This document shows, in pieces, positions 7,818 through 16,596 of a DNA stretch of 37,661 nucleotides; positions within the stretch are counted from its first letter, which is position 1, and each line of letters opens with the position of its first letter. Both the position numbers and the translations under genes were made by a program. Under the pieces are notes generated by a model. It was not told the origin of the DNA and did no database searches. It saw nothing but the letters and a program-made list of their open reading frames with translations. This DNA comes from JBBDIO01 sp040880365 (GTDB lineage Bacteria; Chloroflexota; Anaerolineae; Caldilineales; Caldilineaceae), in contig JBBDIO010000100.1 in NCBI GenBank assembly GCA_040880365.1, forward strand, positions 1 through 37,661, given 5' to 3'.

Positions 7818-8000
7818 CTTAGCTTGCCGACCCAATAGGACGCGTTGCCGGACTTTCATGGCAAGACTGTCGTTGCCAGACTGTGCGTATCGCCTGGTCT
7901 GGTGAAATTTGCACTGTCAGGCTTGCAGCGCCTTTTATTCTTTTTGACTTGTAGTTCGATCTATATCTCAGGAACCTGAACCAAAAGGAGTGATGAATTT

Positions 8001-9353
8001 ATGTCGAAGCAAATTTCTCGTCGCGGATTTCTGCAGTTGACAGGCGCGGTTGCGTCTGTCGGTGTATTAGCCGCATGTGCCCCCGGTGCTGCCCCGGCCC
8101 CCGGTGCCGGTACGACCGATGCCGCGCCGTCTGCCGAAGGCGCTAGCCTGATCTGGGATACCTTCCGTGCCCCGGGCACAGGTTGGAACGAATTGATGAT
8201 CGAGACCTTCCAGGAAGCGAATCCCGACGTCGCGATTGAATTCCGTCCGCTGGTTGGTTCTAGCCAGCAAGATAACTATGGCAAGATGTATGCCCAGCAC
8301 GCCGCCGGCGACCTGGGTGATATCATTGCTTTTGACCCGTCCCATTTCCATTTCGAGCGGGCCATCAACGGCGATATCGTCATGCCGCTGGATGACCTGG
8401 CCGAAGCTGCCGATCTGGACGAAACCCAGTGGTTCCCCCAGTTCATGGAGATCCAATACTACCAGGGCAATCTCTACGGGCTGCCCAGTTGGGGTTGGGC
8501 GGGACATGATTCGCTGGTCACCAATGCGCATCACTTGCAGGAAGAGGGCATTGAAGTGCCGGATCCGACGGCGCACAACACCCCGATGGCCGAAATCGGC
8601 GATTGGGCGCGGCGGCTCTATCGCGACGGCGAACGCTTCGGTTTGTCCGCGAGCTATGCCGAACCGGGCCTGGTTGTGCTCCTGCGCATCTGGGAATCGG
8701 ACCTGATCAACGCCGACGGCACGCAGTCGCTGATTCTGGACGACGAACGTGCCCATCAGGCGTTGCGTTGGCTCTATGATCTGGCTGTCACCGATAATGT
8801 GCTGCCGGCGCCGGGTTCCATCGACAATGTCGACGTCGCGACCACCGAAGGTCGGATTTCCATGGCCTGGGGCGGTGCGCTGAACGTGCGTAACGTCAAC
8901 CGCCAGGTGACGGAGAGCGGAGAAGGCGAAATTTCGCAGATTCTCTTCCCCGAACGCAGCGACGGCGTCTTCCCCTGTCAGATTCGTGGCGGCACCTGGA
9001 ATATTCTGAATGGCAGCCAGCACCCGACCGAAGCATTCGCCTTCTTGCAGCACATTACCAGCGAGGAAGGTTGCTTCCAGTTCAACGATATCGGCAACAA
9101 CGGTGCCCTGGTGCGCCCGGATGTGTTGAACCGTCTGGTCGAACAGGAAGCGATCCATGCCTGGTTCATCCCGAACCTGGAAAATGGGATTGCTGCCTAT
9201 GGGCCGGCCAATTCCCGTGGGCGTGAATATACGGATGCCATTACGCAGTACATGGCACTGTTTATGGACCCGACTCAGCCCATTGAGTTCGAGCAAGGTT
9301 TGGCAGATCTCCACAACGCAATCCAAACGGTTTTGGATATGCCTGCGGCTTAG
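8001..9353 (+). CDS. Sugar ABC transporter substrate-binding lipoprotein, family 1
   Basis: A 450-residue extracellular binding protein. The N-terminus carries a twin-arginine-like motif (SRRGFLQLTG, about 6-15) followed by a lipobox LAAC with Cys26, so it is probably exported folded and anchored by lipid. A short Ala/Pro/Gly linker follows. Family-1 features include IIAFDPSHFHFE and a C-terminal half with WGGALNVRNVNR. AGGAG at 7986-7990 precedes the ATG by 10 bases. Two permeases of the UgpA/UgpE type follow, so the ligand is likely a carbohydrate or sugar derivative, but which one is not visible. Confidence 0.93.
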   Translation: MSKQISRRGFLQLTGAVASVGVLAACAPGAAPAPGAGTTDAAPSAEGASLIWDTFRAPGTGWNELMIETFQEANPDVAIEFRPLVGSSQQDNYGKMYAQHAAGDLGDIIAFDPSHFHFERAINGDIVMPLDDLAEAADLDETQWFPQFMEIQYYQGNLYGLPSWGWAGHDSLVTNAHHLQEEGIEVPDPTAHNTPMAEIGDWARRLYRDGERFGLSASYAEPGLVVLLRIWESDLINADGTQSLILDDERAHQALRWLYDLAVTDNVLPAPGSIDNVDVATTEGRISMAWGGALNVRNVNRQVTESGEGEISQILFPERSDGVFPCQIRGGTWNILNGSQHPTEAFAFLQHITSEEGCFQFNDIGNNGALVRPDVLNRLVEQEAIHAWFIPNLENGIAAYGPANSRGREYTDAITQYMALFMDPTQPIEFEQGLADLHNAIQTVLDMPAA

Positions 9354-9367
9354 GTGCAAGTCTACTT

Positions 9368-9405
9368 ATGCGGTTGCGCGCGTCCGAACACCCGCGCAAC
9401 CGCAT
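9368..9405 (+). promoter_or_regulatory. Intercistronic hairpin between sugar-binding protein and permease genes
   Basis: A perfect 13-bp stem: ATGCGGTTGCGCG at 9368-9380 and its inverse at 9393-9405, with a 12-base loop. It begins 15 bases after the binding-protein stop. It is GC-rich with no T-run, so read-through into the permease genes is expected with protection of the upstream message. It has the same position as the hairpin at 1356-1384 in the other ABC operon. Confidence 0.65.
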
Positions 9406-9488
9406 CAGGTTATTCCCGCATGGTCCAGCGGCGAGTGTGCCCATGCGGCGCATCGCGCGGAGCAAAGAAAGGTGAAAGCGAAGGATTC

Positions 9489-10433
9489 ATGGCTACACTG
9501 ACGAGCAGCGTCAAGCCACAAACGACGCGCACGCGCGGTTGGTCGCGCTCCGAGCGACGCGAAAATCTTTGGGGGTATTTGTTTCTTGCCCCATGGCTGA
9601 TTGGCTTTTTGGGCCTGTTCATCGGCCCCGGTTTGGTTTCGCTCTATCTGAGCCTGACCCAGTACGACGTGTTAAGCCCGCCCCGCTTTATTGGGTTCGC
9701 GAACTACGTGCAGATGTTCACCGCGGATAGGCTGTTTTATCCGTCCTTGTGGCGCACGCTCTATTTTTCGGGGGTGGGTGTGCCTTTGGGTGTAATCGGC
9801 TCTATGTTTTTGGCAATTTTGCTCAACCAGAAATTAAAGGGCGTTTCCTTCTATCGCACGTTGTTCTTTATGCCGTCACTGGTGCCGTTGGTAGCGTCGG
9901 TTGTGCTCTGGCGCTGGTTGATGGATACCGATTTCGGGATTGTCAATCAGACGTTGAGCGGCATGGGGGTTGAAAACCCGCCCGGCTGGTTTACCGACCG
10001 GCGCTGGGCCATTCCCTCGTTGATTATGCTGCGCCTGTGGGCGAGCGTGGGCGGCACGCAGATGATCATTTTTCTCGCCGGCCTGCAAGGCATCCCCGAT
10101 TCGCTCTATGATGCGGCTTCGATTGATGGAGCAACCAACTGGCAAAAGACGGTGCATGTCACCATTCCCATGCTGACGCCCACTATTTTCTTTAATACGG
10201 TATTGGGGATTATCGCAGCGTTGCAAACCTTTGCTGCCGCCTTTATTGCTACCGAAGGCGGGCCTGGTTTTGCCACCTGGTTCTATGCACTCCATATCTG
10301 GAAAAATGCCTTTGACTATTGGAACATGGGCTATGCTTCAGCATTGGCCTGGTTCTTTGCTTTGATTATTATCGGCCTGACCATCGTACAAATGTATCTT
10401 TCCAAGCGTTGGGTTTTCTACTACGGGGAGTAG
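9489..10433 (+). CDS. Sugar ABC transporter permease, UgpA/MalF-like family
   Basis: A 314-residue permease. The start at 9489 is chosen because the protein then begins MATLTSSVKP and reaches the first membrane helix (YLFLAPWLIGFLGLFIG) after a normal cytoplasmic arm; the frame is also open upstream to 9354, but that sequence contains the hairpin. LSLTQYDVLSPPRFIGF is typical. The EAA loop reads YDAASIDGATNWQKTVHVTI, the contact site for the ATPase. AAGG lies 4 bases before the ATG, so the ribosome site is close. No ATPase gene is nearby; a shared MsmK/UgpC-type ATPase elsewhere is the usual arrangement in such bacteria. Confidence 0.95.
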   Translation: MATLTSSVKPQTTRTRGWSRSERRENLWGYLFLAPWLIGFLGLFIGPGLVSLYLSLTQYDVLSPPRFIGFANYVQMFTADRLFYPSLWRTLYFSGVGVPLGVIGSMFLAILLNQKLKGVSFYRTLFFMPSLVPLVASVVLWRWLMDTDFGIVNQTLSGMGVENPPGWFTDRRWAIPSLIMLRLWASVGGTQMIIFLAGLQGIPDSLYDAASIDGATNWQKTVHVTIPMLTPTIFFNTVLGIIAALQTFAAAFIATEGGPGFATWFYALHIWKNAFDYWNMGYASALAWFFALIIIGLTIVQMYLSKRWVFYYGE

Positions 10434-10443
10434 CGTAGCAATT

Positions 10444-11358
10444 ATGGCAATCTCGACTGGCACGCCCACCGGGCGCGACGGCGTTACTATCGATTACACG
10501 ACCACCGAGCAGATTCGGCGGCGAAATTCTATCAGGAAGGTCGTGACCTATATTCTGCTCACGATTGCGGCCTTCTCGTTTGCCTTTCCACTGTTCTGGA
10601 CGGTCTCCAGTTCTTTGCAGACGTGGCAGGAACTGCGTTCGTTTACGCCCAAACTCTGGCCGACCGATCCGCAATGGCAAAACTATAATGATGTCTTTAC
10701 CACGGTGCCCTTTGCCCGTTGGATGCTGAACAGCTTCCTGATTGTGGCGATCACAATTCCCGGCACAGTGATTACGGCAACCATGACAGCCTATGCCTTT
10801 GCTCGCTTTAACTTTGTGGCCAAGAATTTCTGGTTCATTTGTATGCTGGGCACCATGATGATTCCGGCTGTGGTCACGCTCATTCCCCAGTATCTGCTTT
10901 TCTTCCAGCTAGACCTGATCAACACCTATGTGCCGTTGACTATTGGTTCCTGGTTGGGCGGCGGCGCGTTCATGATCTTCCTGCTGCGCCAGTTTATTAT
11001 GAGCCTGCCGCGCGAGCTGGACGAAGCCGCACTGATCGACGGGGCGAACCCCTTTCAGATTCTGTGGCGTGTCCTGGTGCCGCTGATGAAGCCGGCTTTG
11101 ACCACCGTGGCGATTCTCACCTTTCTGAACGATTGGAACGACTTTTTTGGGCCGTTCATCTATCTGAACCGTATCCAGATGTTTACGGCGTCGGTAGGTC
11201 TGCGCTTTTTCCAGTATCTGCCTATGGAATCGAACGAGCCGCGCGACCATCTGCTCATGGCATCGGCGGCAATTCTGACGATACCCGTGATTGCGCTTTT
11301 TGCAGTAGCCCAGCGCTACTTCATTTCGGGCGTGGTCATGAGCGGTTTCAAGATGTAA
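10444..11358 (+). CDS. Sugar ABC transporter permease, UgpE/MalG-like family
   Basis: A 304-residue permease with an N-terminal helix (YILLTIAAFSFAFPLFWTV), the segment SSLQTWQELRSFTPKLWP typical of the MalG group, and the EAA loop ELDEAALIDGANPFQILW. The C-terminus ends FISGVVMSGFKM; a short tail of the form G-x-x-K/G is frequent in this group. It starts 10 bases after the UgpA-like gene and is followed by an intrinsic terminator, so it is the last gene of a three-gene operon. Confidence 0.95.
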   Translation: MAISTGTPTGRDGVTIDYTTTEQIRRRNSIRKVVTYILLTIAAFSFAFPLFWTVSSSLQTWQELRSFTPKLWPTDPQWQNYNDVFTTVPFARWMLNSFLIVAITIPGTVITATMTAYAFARFNFVAKNFWFICMLGTMMIPAVVTLIPQYLLFFQLDLINTYVPLTIGSWLGGGAFMIFLLRQFIMSLPRELDEAALIDGANPFQILWRVLVPLMKPALTTVAILTFLNDWNDFFGPFIYLNRIQMFTASVGLRFFQYLPMESNEPRDHLLMASAAILTIPVIALFAVAQRYFISGVVMSGFKM

Positions 11359-11381
11359 GCTCGGCCTTTGTGAGCGATCCG

Positions 11382-11415
11382 AAAGACCGGCGCGGCTGTC
11401 GCGTCGGTCTTTTTT
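11382..11415 (+). terminator. Intrinsic terminator of the sugar ABC operon
   Basis: A 13-bp stem (11382-11394 with 11400-11412, one T/G mismatch) with loop GCTGT, closing in a run of six T (11410-11415). It begins 23 bases after the last permease stop. Confidence 0.88.
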
Positions 11416-11510
11416 CTTGCCCAGGAGATTGGCTGTTCCAACTGCGCATGATTGGGTCCGCTATGTGGTTGAAACCGGGTAGATTTGTTGTAATTTATAT
11501 ACGTGTGTGC

Positions 11511-11539
11511 TTGGATTCTGTCCCAAGCCGTGCTAGAGT
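11511..11539 (+). promoter_or_regulatory. Candidate extended -10 promoter before the aminotransferase gene
   Basis: TTGGAT (11511-11516), 17 bases, then TAGAGT (11534-11539) preceded by TGC, an extended -10. Matches are 3/6 and 4/6, so this is weak. It sits after the terminator and about 50 bases before the start codon, where a promoter is expected. Confidence 0.3.
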
Positions 11540-11592
11540 GAAAACAGGATGAATCCAGTAGCGTTAAGCGAATCTATGATTGTCAGACTTAT

Positions 11593-12834
11593 ATGGTGAA
11601 TCAGCCAACCACAGCCGAAGCGCAGGCTAGTGTCTCTTCTGTTCTCCCACAGCCGGCGCGCGCGCCGTCGATCCCCCTATCCAGCAGTGTGCAGGCCATT
11701 GCCGCGTCGCGTATTCGCGAGCTGGCCGATGTGGCATGGGGCATGGAAAATGTGATCGCCGTCCAGTTTGGCGAATCTACCCTGCCTACACCCCCCTATA
11801 TTGCCGAAGCATTGGCCCAGGCCGTGACGGACGGCTATACCTATTACACTGAAAATGGGGGGCTGGCTTCACTACGCCATGCTCTCGCCGCCAAATATGC
11901 CGAATTGCATGATGTGGCTGTGGATCCGGACCGAGAAATTGTGGTGACAGCGTCGGGCACGCAGGCGTTGAACGTGGCGATCCGCTGCACGCTCAATCCG
12001 GGTGATGAGGCGTTGGTGCTGACCCCCAACTGGCCCAACGGCGCACAGATTGTGCGGCTCTTTGGCGCAACGCCGGTGGAAGTGGCCTACGCGGCCGATG
12101 GTGATGGCTTTGCGATTGACTATGCGGCGCTGGAAGCCGCGGTCACCCCGTGGACGCGGCTGTTGATCTACACATCACCCTCCAATCCGCTGGGCTGGGT
12201 GGCGACCGAAGCCGATCAGCGTCGCCTATTAGATTTCTGTCGTCGCCATCGCTTGTGGTTGCTGGCCGATGAAGTCTATGAACGGCTCTATTATGGGGCT
12301 GCCGATGGGGTGGCGCCGTCGATTTTGCGCTTGTGCACGCGGGATGATGCCGTCATCGTGGCGCAATCTTTTTCCAAAACCTATTGCATGACGGGTTGGC
12401 GTCTGGGGTGGATTGTGACGCGCACCGATTTGGCGGCCAAAGCCAAACAGTTGAACGAGTTTATCATCTCGCACGCGCCATCTATGATTCAACGGGCAGG
12501 CGAAACGGCATTGGCGCGCGGCGAAGACGATATCGCGGACATGGTCGAGGGCTTGCACGCGCGCATGGCCTTTTGCTACGACGCGTTGACGTCGATGCGC
12601 GGCGTCACTGTCGCCCGTCCCCAGGGCGCATTTTATCTTTTCCCGCGTATAGACGGTGTGGAAGATTCGCTGGAATTTGCCTTGAATCTTTTGCGCTGCG
12701 AAAGGCTGGCCGTTGCTCCCGGCATGGCCTTTGGCGCAGGCGGCGAAGGCCATGTGCGCTTCTGTTATGCGCCGGATATGGCTGTGATGGAACAGGCCAT
12801 GATCCGTTTTCAGCGGTTTGTGGAACACGGCTAG
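11593..12834 (+). CDS. PLP-dependent aminotransferase, class I/II
   Basis: A 413-residue fold-type I aminotransferase. The PLP lysine is Lys262 in QSFSKTYCMTGWRLGW, with Arg270 also conserved. Asp226 and Tyr229 (LLADEVYERL) and NPLG (about 198-201) complete the cofactor pocket. An Arg near the C-terminus (GHVRFCYA) would bind the substrate carboxylate. YTYYTENGGLASLRHAL is typical of the AspC/AlaT-like group. The first 35 residues are polar and probably disordered. It moves an amino group between an amino acid and a 2-oxo acid; the partner is not defined. It stands before a hydroxyacid dehydrogenase and an amidase. Confidence 0.93.
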   Translation: MVNQPTTAEAQASVSSVLPQPARAPSIPLSSSVQAIAASRIRELADVAWGMENVIAVQFGESTLPTPPYIAEALAQAVTDGYTYYTENGGLASLRHALAAKYAELHDVAVDPDREIVVTASGTQALNVAIRCTLNPGDEALVLTPNWPNGAQIVRLFGATPVEVAYAADGDGFAIDYAALEAAVTPWTRLLIYTSPSNPLGWVATEADQRRLLDFCRRHRLWLLADEVYERLYYGAADGVAPSILRLCTRDDAVIVAQSFSKTYCMTGWRLGWIVTRTDLAAKAKQLNEFIISHAPSMIQRAGETALARGEDDIADMVEGLHARMAFCYDALTSMRGVTVARPQGAFYLFPRIDGVEDSLEFALNLLRCERLAVAPGMAFGAGGEGHVRFCYAPDMAVMEQAMIRFQRFVEHG

Positions 12835-12892
12835 ATTATACCCAACTTGCAACCAGATTCTACAGGATTCGGGTCATTTACACCCAGATCCA

Positions 12893-12951
12893 AATGACCG
12901 GATATGAATGACCGGAACCAATCATCGGAACCAATCATCGGAACCAACAAC
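12893..12951 (+). repeat. Nested short tandem repeats before the hydroxyacid dehydrogenase gene
   Basis: AATGACCGG occurs at 12893 and 12907 (14-bp unit). Then CGGAACCAATCAT occurs exactly at 12913-12925 and 12926-12938, with a diverged third copy at 12939-12951. The array ends one base before the ribosome site AGAAGGA (12953-12959). Confidence 0.85.
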
Positions 12952-12965
12952 CAGAAGGACATCCT

Positions 12966-13940
12966 ATGCCCAAAGTGCTGTTTCTCACCTCGCTCGCGCC
13001 CGATATTGCCGCGCAATTGACCGGCATGGCTCCCGCCGATTATGAAGTGGAGACGCATTCGATTGATGCGGATGACGCCACCCAGGTTCGCCTGTTGGCG
13101 GATGCCGATTTTGTCATTCTCTTTCCCGGTCATCTGCGCGATGGCGTGATTCAGGAAACAGTGGCGCAGCAGCCCGGTCAACTGAAGCTGATCCAGCTGG
13201 TAAGCGCGGGCTTTGATCGCGTCAATGTCGAACTGTGTCGCGAATTGGGCATCGGGGTTGCCAACAACGGCGGCACGAATTCGATTGATGTTGCGGAACA
13301 TACCCTGTGTCTCATGTTGGCGGTCTATCGGCGGCTGATTGAAATGGACCAGCATGTGCGCAACGGCGGCTGGCGCGACATTGATTCGGGGAACAGTACC
13401 TATACCCTTTTTGGCAAGACGGTGGGGATTGTCGGTATGGGCAATATCGGGCGCGAAACGGCCAAACGCTTGCAGGGCTTTGGCACAACTGTGCTCTATG
13501 TCGATGCGTTCCCCGCCCGCCCCGAAGTTGAAAGCGCGCTGAATGTGCAACGCGTGGAGCTGGATGAATTGTTGGCGCGCGCCGATGTTGTGACGCTGCA
13601 TGTGCCGCTTAACGATGCCACGCACACAATGATCAGTGGACGCGAGTTGGCAATGATGAAGTCTGAAGCCATTCTCATCAACACCTGTCGCGGGCCTGTG
13701 GTGGATGAAGTCGCACTAGCCGAGGCTTTGCAGGCAGGGCAGATCCGCGGGGCGGGGCTGGATGTGCTGATTGATGAGCCGCCCGCGCCCACGAATCGGC
13801 TGTTGAATATGCCCAATGTGATTCTGACGCCCCATTCGGCGGGTGTTACCTATGACACCTGGGCACGGCGCGGGGAATTTATCTTTGCCAACTTGCAACG
13901 AGTGTGGCGCGGCGAGACTGCGCGCGCATTGGTCAACTAG
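12966..13940 (+). CDS. D-2-hydroxyacid dehydrogenase, NAD-dependent type
   Basis: A 324-residue enzyme of the same family as the one at 6217-7161 but only distantly alike. The glycine motif is GIVGMGNIGRETA (about 154-166). Asp180 ends the second strand (VLYVD), the pattern that prefers NAD over NADP. Catalytic residues are Arg242 (NTCRGPVVD), Glu271 (IDEPPAP) and His290 (TPHSAGVT). The segment NNGGTNSIDVAEHTL matches phosphoglycerate-dehydrogenase-like members. The ATG follows AGAAGGA by 6 bases. It may interconvert a 2-hydroxy acid with the 2-oxo acid used by the neighbouring aminotransferase or dehydrogenase complex. Confidence 0.93.
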   Translation: MPKVLFLTSLAPDIAAQLTGMAPADYEVETHSIDADDATQVRLLADADFVILFPGHLRDGVIQETVAQQPGQLKLIQLVSAGFDRVNVELCRELGIGVANNGGTNSIDVAEHTLCLMLAVYRRLIEMDQHVRNGGWRDIDSGNSTYTLFGKTVGIVGMGNIGRETAKRLQGFGTTVLYVDAFPARPEVESALNVQRVELDELLARADVVTLHVPLNDATHTMISGRELAMMKSEAILINTCRGPVVDEVALAEALQAGQIRGAGLDVLIDEPPAPTNRLLNMPNVILTPHSAGVTYDTWARRGEFIFANLQRVWRGETARALVN

Positions 13941-13988
13941 ATTCTCAACAGAATCAACCAGCTTCAACAAGACAGGGTGGCAGCGCGT

Positions 13989-15419
13989 ATGGCACACGAT
14001 GAAATCTGTTATATGACCGCAACCGAACTGGTGGCGCAAATGCGTGCCGGTGCGCTTTCGGCGCGCGAAGTGATGGACGCGCATCTGGCTCAGATCGAGC
14101 GCGTAAACCCCACCGTGAATGCAGTGATCACGCTGATGGCCGAGGACGCACAGACGCGGGCGCGGCAGGCGGATGAGGCCCAGGCCAAAGGCGATTCGCT
14201 GGGTGTCTTGCATGGGCTGCCCATCGCCCACAAGGATCTGGTGGATACCAAAGGCATACGCACCACCAAGGGATCGCCGATTTTCAAGGACAATGTGCCC
14301 ACTGCCAACGCGCTGATTGTGGATCGTTTGCAGGGCGCGGGTGCGCTGACAATCGGCAAAACCAATGTGCCCGAATTTGGCGCGGGTTCGCAAACCTTCA
14401 ATCCGATTTTTGGCGCAACCCTGAACCCCTATGATCTCACCAAAACCTGTGGCGGCAGCAGCGGCGGCGCAGCAGTGGCGTTGGCCTGTGGCATGCAGCC
14501 CATTGCCGATGGCAGCGACACGGGCGGCTCGTTGCGCAATCCGGCCAGTTTCTGTAATGTGGTGGGCTTTCGACCTTCGCCGGGGCGCGTGCCTGCCTAT
14601 CCCCACGCCGTAGGCTGGTTTCCTCTCTCGGTCCAGGGGCCGCTGGCGCGCACCGTGGCCGATACGGCGCTCATGCTCAGCGCCATCGCCGGGCCGGACC
14701 GTCGCTCGCCCATCTCGATAGAAGAACCGGGGGCACGCTTTGGCGCGGATCTGGCGCGCGATTTCCGCGATGTGAAGATCGCGTGGAGCCGCGACCTGGG
14801 CGGGCTGCCCATCGACAGGCGGGTGACGCAGGTGCTTGAAGATCAGCGCGCGACCTTTGCCGATTTGGGGTGTGTGGTCGAAGATAACGAGCCGGATTTC
14901 AGCGGCGCGCATGAAGCCTTTCAGGTGTGGCGGGCCTGGGTGTTTGAACTGAGCTATCGCGAGCTTTTGCAAACACACCGCGACCAGATCAAGGATACGG
15001 TTGTATGGAATGCCGAGGCCGGGCAAAAACTGACCGGACCCGAAATTGCCACTGCCGAGATCAAGCGCACGGCCCTTTATCATCGGGTACGCGCGTTTCT
15101 GGAAGAATACGAGTATCTGATCTGCCCCGTCTGCCAGGTGCCGCCCTTTAATGTCAATCAGGAATATATTACCGAGATTGAAGGCGTGGCGATGGAGACC
15201 TATATTGACTGGATGAAATCGTGTTATTACATCACTGTGACCGGCTTACCTGCCATCTCGGTGCCCTGTGGCTTTACGCCGGAAGGCCTGCCCGTGGGTG
15301 TGCAGATTGTGGGGCGGCATCACGATGATTTTGGTGTGTTGCAACTGGCGCACGCGTTTGAACAGGCGACACAAGTCTGGCGAACGCGCCCGCCGGTCGT
15401 GGCGCAGGATGTTGTGTAA
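13989..15419 (+). CDS. Amidase, amidase-signature family
   Basis: A 476-residue hydrolase from the ATG at 13989; a GTG at 13977 in the same frame would add four residues. The Ser-cisSer-Lys triad is present: Lys82 (IAHKDLVDTKG), Ser157 (CGGSSGGAA) and Ser181 (GSDTGGSLR), with the usual 24-residue gap between the two serines. The family hydrolyses amide bonds of small amides, aryl amides or similar compounds. The subunit GatA of the tRNA amidotransferase is another member, but no gatB or gatC is adjacent, so a catabolic amidase is more likely. It lies 48 bases after the dehydrogenase gene. Confidence 0.93.
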   Translation: MAHDEICYMTATELVAQMRAGALSAREVMDAHLAQIERVNPTVNAVITLMAEDAQTRARQADEAQAKGDSLGVLHGLPIAHKDLVDTKGIRTTKGSPIFKDNVPTANALIVDRLQGAGALTIGKTNVPEFGAGSQTFNPIFGATLNPYDLTKTCGGSSGGAAVALACGMQPIADGSDTGGSLRNPASFCNVVGFRPSPGRVPAYPHAVGWFPLSVQGPLARTVADTALMLSAIAGPDRRSPISIEEPGARFGADLARDFRDVKIAWSRDLGGLPIDRRVTQVLEDQRATFADLGCVVEDNEPDFSGAHEAFQVWRAWVFELSYRELLQTHRDQIKDTVVWNAEAGQKLTGPEIATAEIKRTALYHRVRAFLEEYEYLICPVCQVPPFNVNQEYITEIEGVAMETYIDWMKSCYYITVTGLPAISVPCGFTPEGLPVGVQIVGRHHDDFGVLQLAHAFEQATQVWRTRPPVVAQDVV

Positions 15420-15582
15420 GTAATCGTTTGTTGGGGAAAGCGTGGCCCAGGCGGTCGCGATTTCCGGACAGTATGTACACAGGTTTTTAACCTGGATTAA
15501 CCTATCGGGTGTTGGCCCAAATCAAATTGCCATCCACCGATTACTCAAATGTGTGATTCCGTTCATGATGGAGAAAAAGGGA

Positions 15583-16596
15583 ATGTCTGAAACAGGACAA
15601 AATCCAAACGCACCTGCCGCATTGGAGATTACCGATCTGGATGCCGAGCAGTGGCTGCAAATGTATGAGCAGATGTGCAAGATTCGCTCCTTCGAGGAGG
15701 CGGCGAATGAGCTGTATACCAGCGCCCGAATGCCGGGACTGACGCACCTTTATATTGGTGAAGAAGCGGTGGCCGTGGGTGTGTGTGAGGCCTTGCGCAG
15801 GGATGACTATATCACCAGCACCCACCGAGGGCACGGTCACTGTGTTGCCAAGGGGGCCGAGGTCGACAAGATGTTTGCCGAATTGCTGGGCAAAGCCAGC
15901 GGCTATTGTCGGGGCAAGGGTGGTTCGATGCACATCGCCGACCAGGAGACCGGCAATCTGGGCGCGAATGCGATTGTGGGCGGCAGCGCGGGCATCGCCA
16001 CCGGCGCAGGGCTTTCGATCAAGATGCGTAAGTCGGATCAGGTGGCAGTCTGTTTCTTTGGCGACGGCGCATTGGGTCAGGGTCTGTTTTATGAGGCGAT
16101 GAACATGGCCCAGCTGTGGAAATTGCCGGTGATCTATGTGTGCGAAAACAATCAGTACAACGAATATACGCACAATTCGGAAACGGCGGCGGGCACCCTG
16201 ATGGGGCGCGCGCAGGCCTTTGGTCTGCATACCGTGCAGGTCGATGGGCAGGACGTGGGCGCCGTGTTTGCGACCATGCGCGAGCTGGTGGAACGGGCGC
16301 GCCGCGGCGACGGCCCCGCGTTTATGCTGGCCGATACCTATCGTTTCCACGGGCATCATGTGGGCGATATTGACCGTGCCTATTACCGATCTAAAGAAGA
16401 AGAAGCGTTTTGGAAAGGTGAGCGCGATCCGCTGCAATTGCTGCGCGATAAGCTGACCGAAGCCAAGATCACGACCCCCGATGTATTGGATCAAATTGAA
16501 ACCGGCGTGCGCTCGGCGGTGGAAGCTGCCGTGGAATATGCCATAGATGAACCGTATCCGGATGTGAGTGAGGTTGATAGCCATGTCTACGCATGA
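15583..16596 (+). CDS. Thiamine-dependent 2-oxoacid/acetoin dehydrogenase E1 component, alpha subunit
   Basis: A 337-residue subunit. The ATG at 15583 is chosen because GGAG (15570-15573) lies 9 bases before it; the frame is open further upstream, but that sequence is unlike the family. The thiamine diphosphate motif begins GDGALGQGLFYEAMNMA and closes at CENNQ, in the usual GDG...NN form. THRGHGHCVAKG and KGGSMHIAD are active-site segments of PdhA/AcoA. Cytoplasmic; with the beta subunit it decarboxylates a 2-oxo acid (or cleaves acetoin) and passes the acyl group to lipoyl-E2. The gene ends 14 bases inside the beta-subunit gene, so translation is likely coupled. Confidence 0.93.
   Translation: MSETGQNPNAPAALEITDLDAEQWLQMYEQMCKIRSFEEAANELYTSARMPGLTHLYIGEEAVAVGVCEALRRDDYITSTHRGHGHCVAKGAEVDKMFAELLGKASGYCRGKGGSMHIADQETGNLGANAIVGGSAGIATGAGLSIKMRKSDQVAVCFFGDGALGQGLFYEAMNMAQLWKLPVIYVCENNQYNEYTHNSETAAGTLMGRAQAFGLHTVQVDGQDVGAVFATMRELVERARRGDGPAFMLADTYRFHGHHVGDIDRAYYRSKEEEAFWKGERDPLQLLRDKLTEAKITTPDVLDQIETGVRSAVEAAVEYAIDEPYPDVSEVDSHVYA

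Larger units (their letters stand above)
7162..8000. other. 839-base region without a convincing gene
   Basis: This stretch is visibly richer in A and T than the flanks. Its short open frames lack ribosome sites, recognisable motifs and the codon bias of the neighbours. It separates a leftward dehydrogenase gene from the rightward sugar ABC operon, so it should hold the promoters of both. Separately listed elements are a promoter-like pair at 7341-7369, a dyad at 7380-7398, a 15-bp repeat at 7528-7557 and a 12-bp direct repeat at 7774/7806. No tRNA fold was found. Confidence 0.6.

Noticed and set aside
7944..7967. TTGACT as a -35 box directly before the sugar-binding protein gene
   Set aside because: The only T/A-rich hexamers downstream give spacers of 12-14 bases, too short for a standard promoter.
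7950..7970. GTTCGATC resembling a tRNA T-loop
   Set aside because: The flanking bases do not pair as a T-stem and no anticodon or acceptor arms are found upstream.
12893..12951. Possible CRISPR-like array
   Set aside because: Units are 13-14 bp, abut directly without spacers and occur only two to three times.
13716..15083. Minus-strand open frame of 455 codons
   Set aside because: It overlaps the amidase catalytic region in antisense and shows no recognisable features.
15442..15582. Upstream start for the E1-alpha gene
   Set aside because: The 47 extra residues do not resemble the family. GGAG stands at the correct distance before the ATG at 15583.
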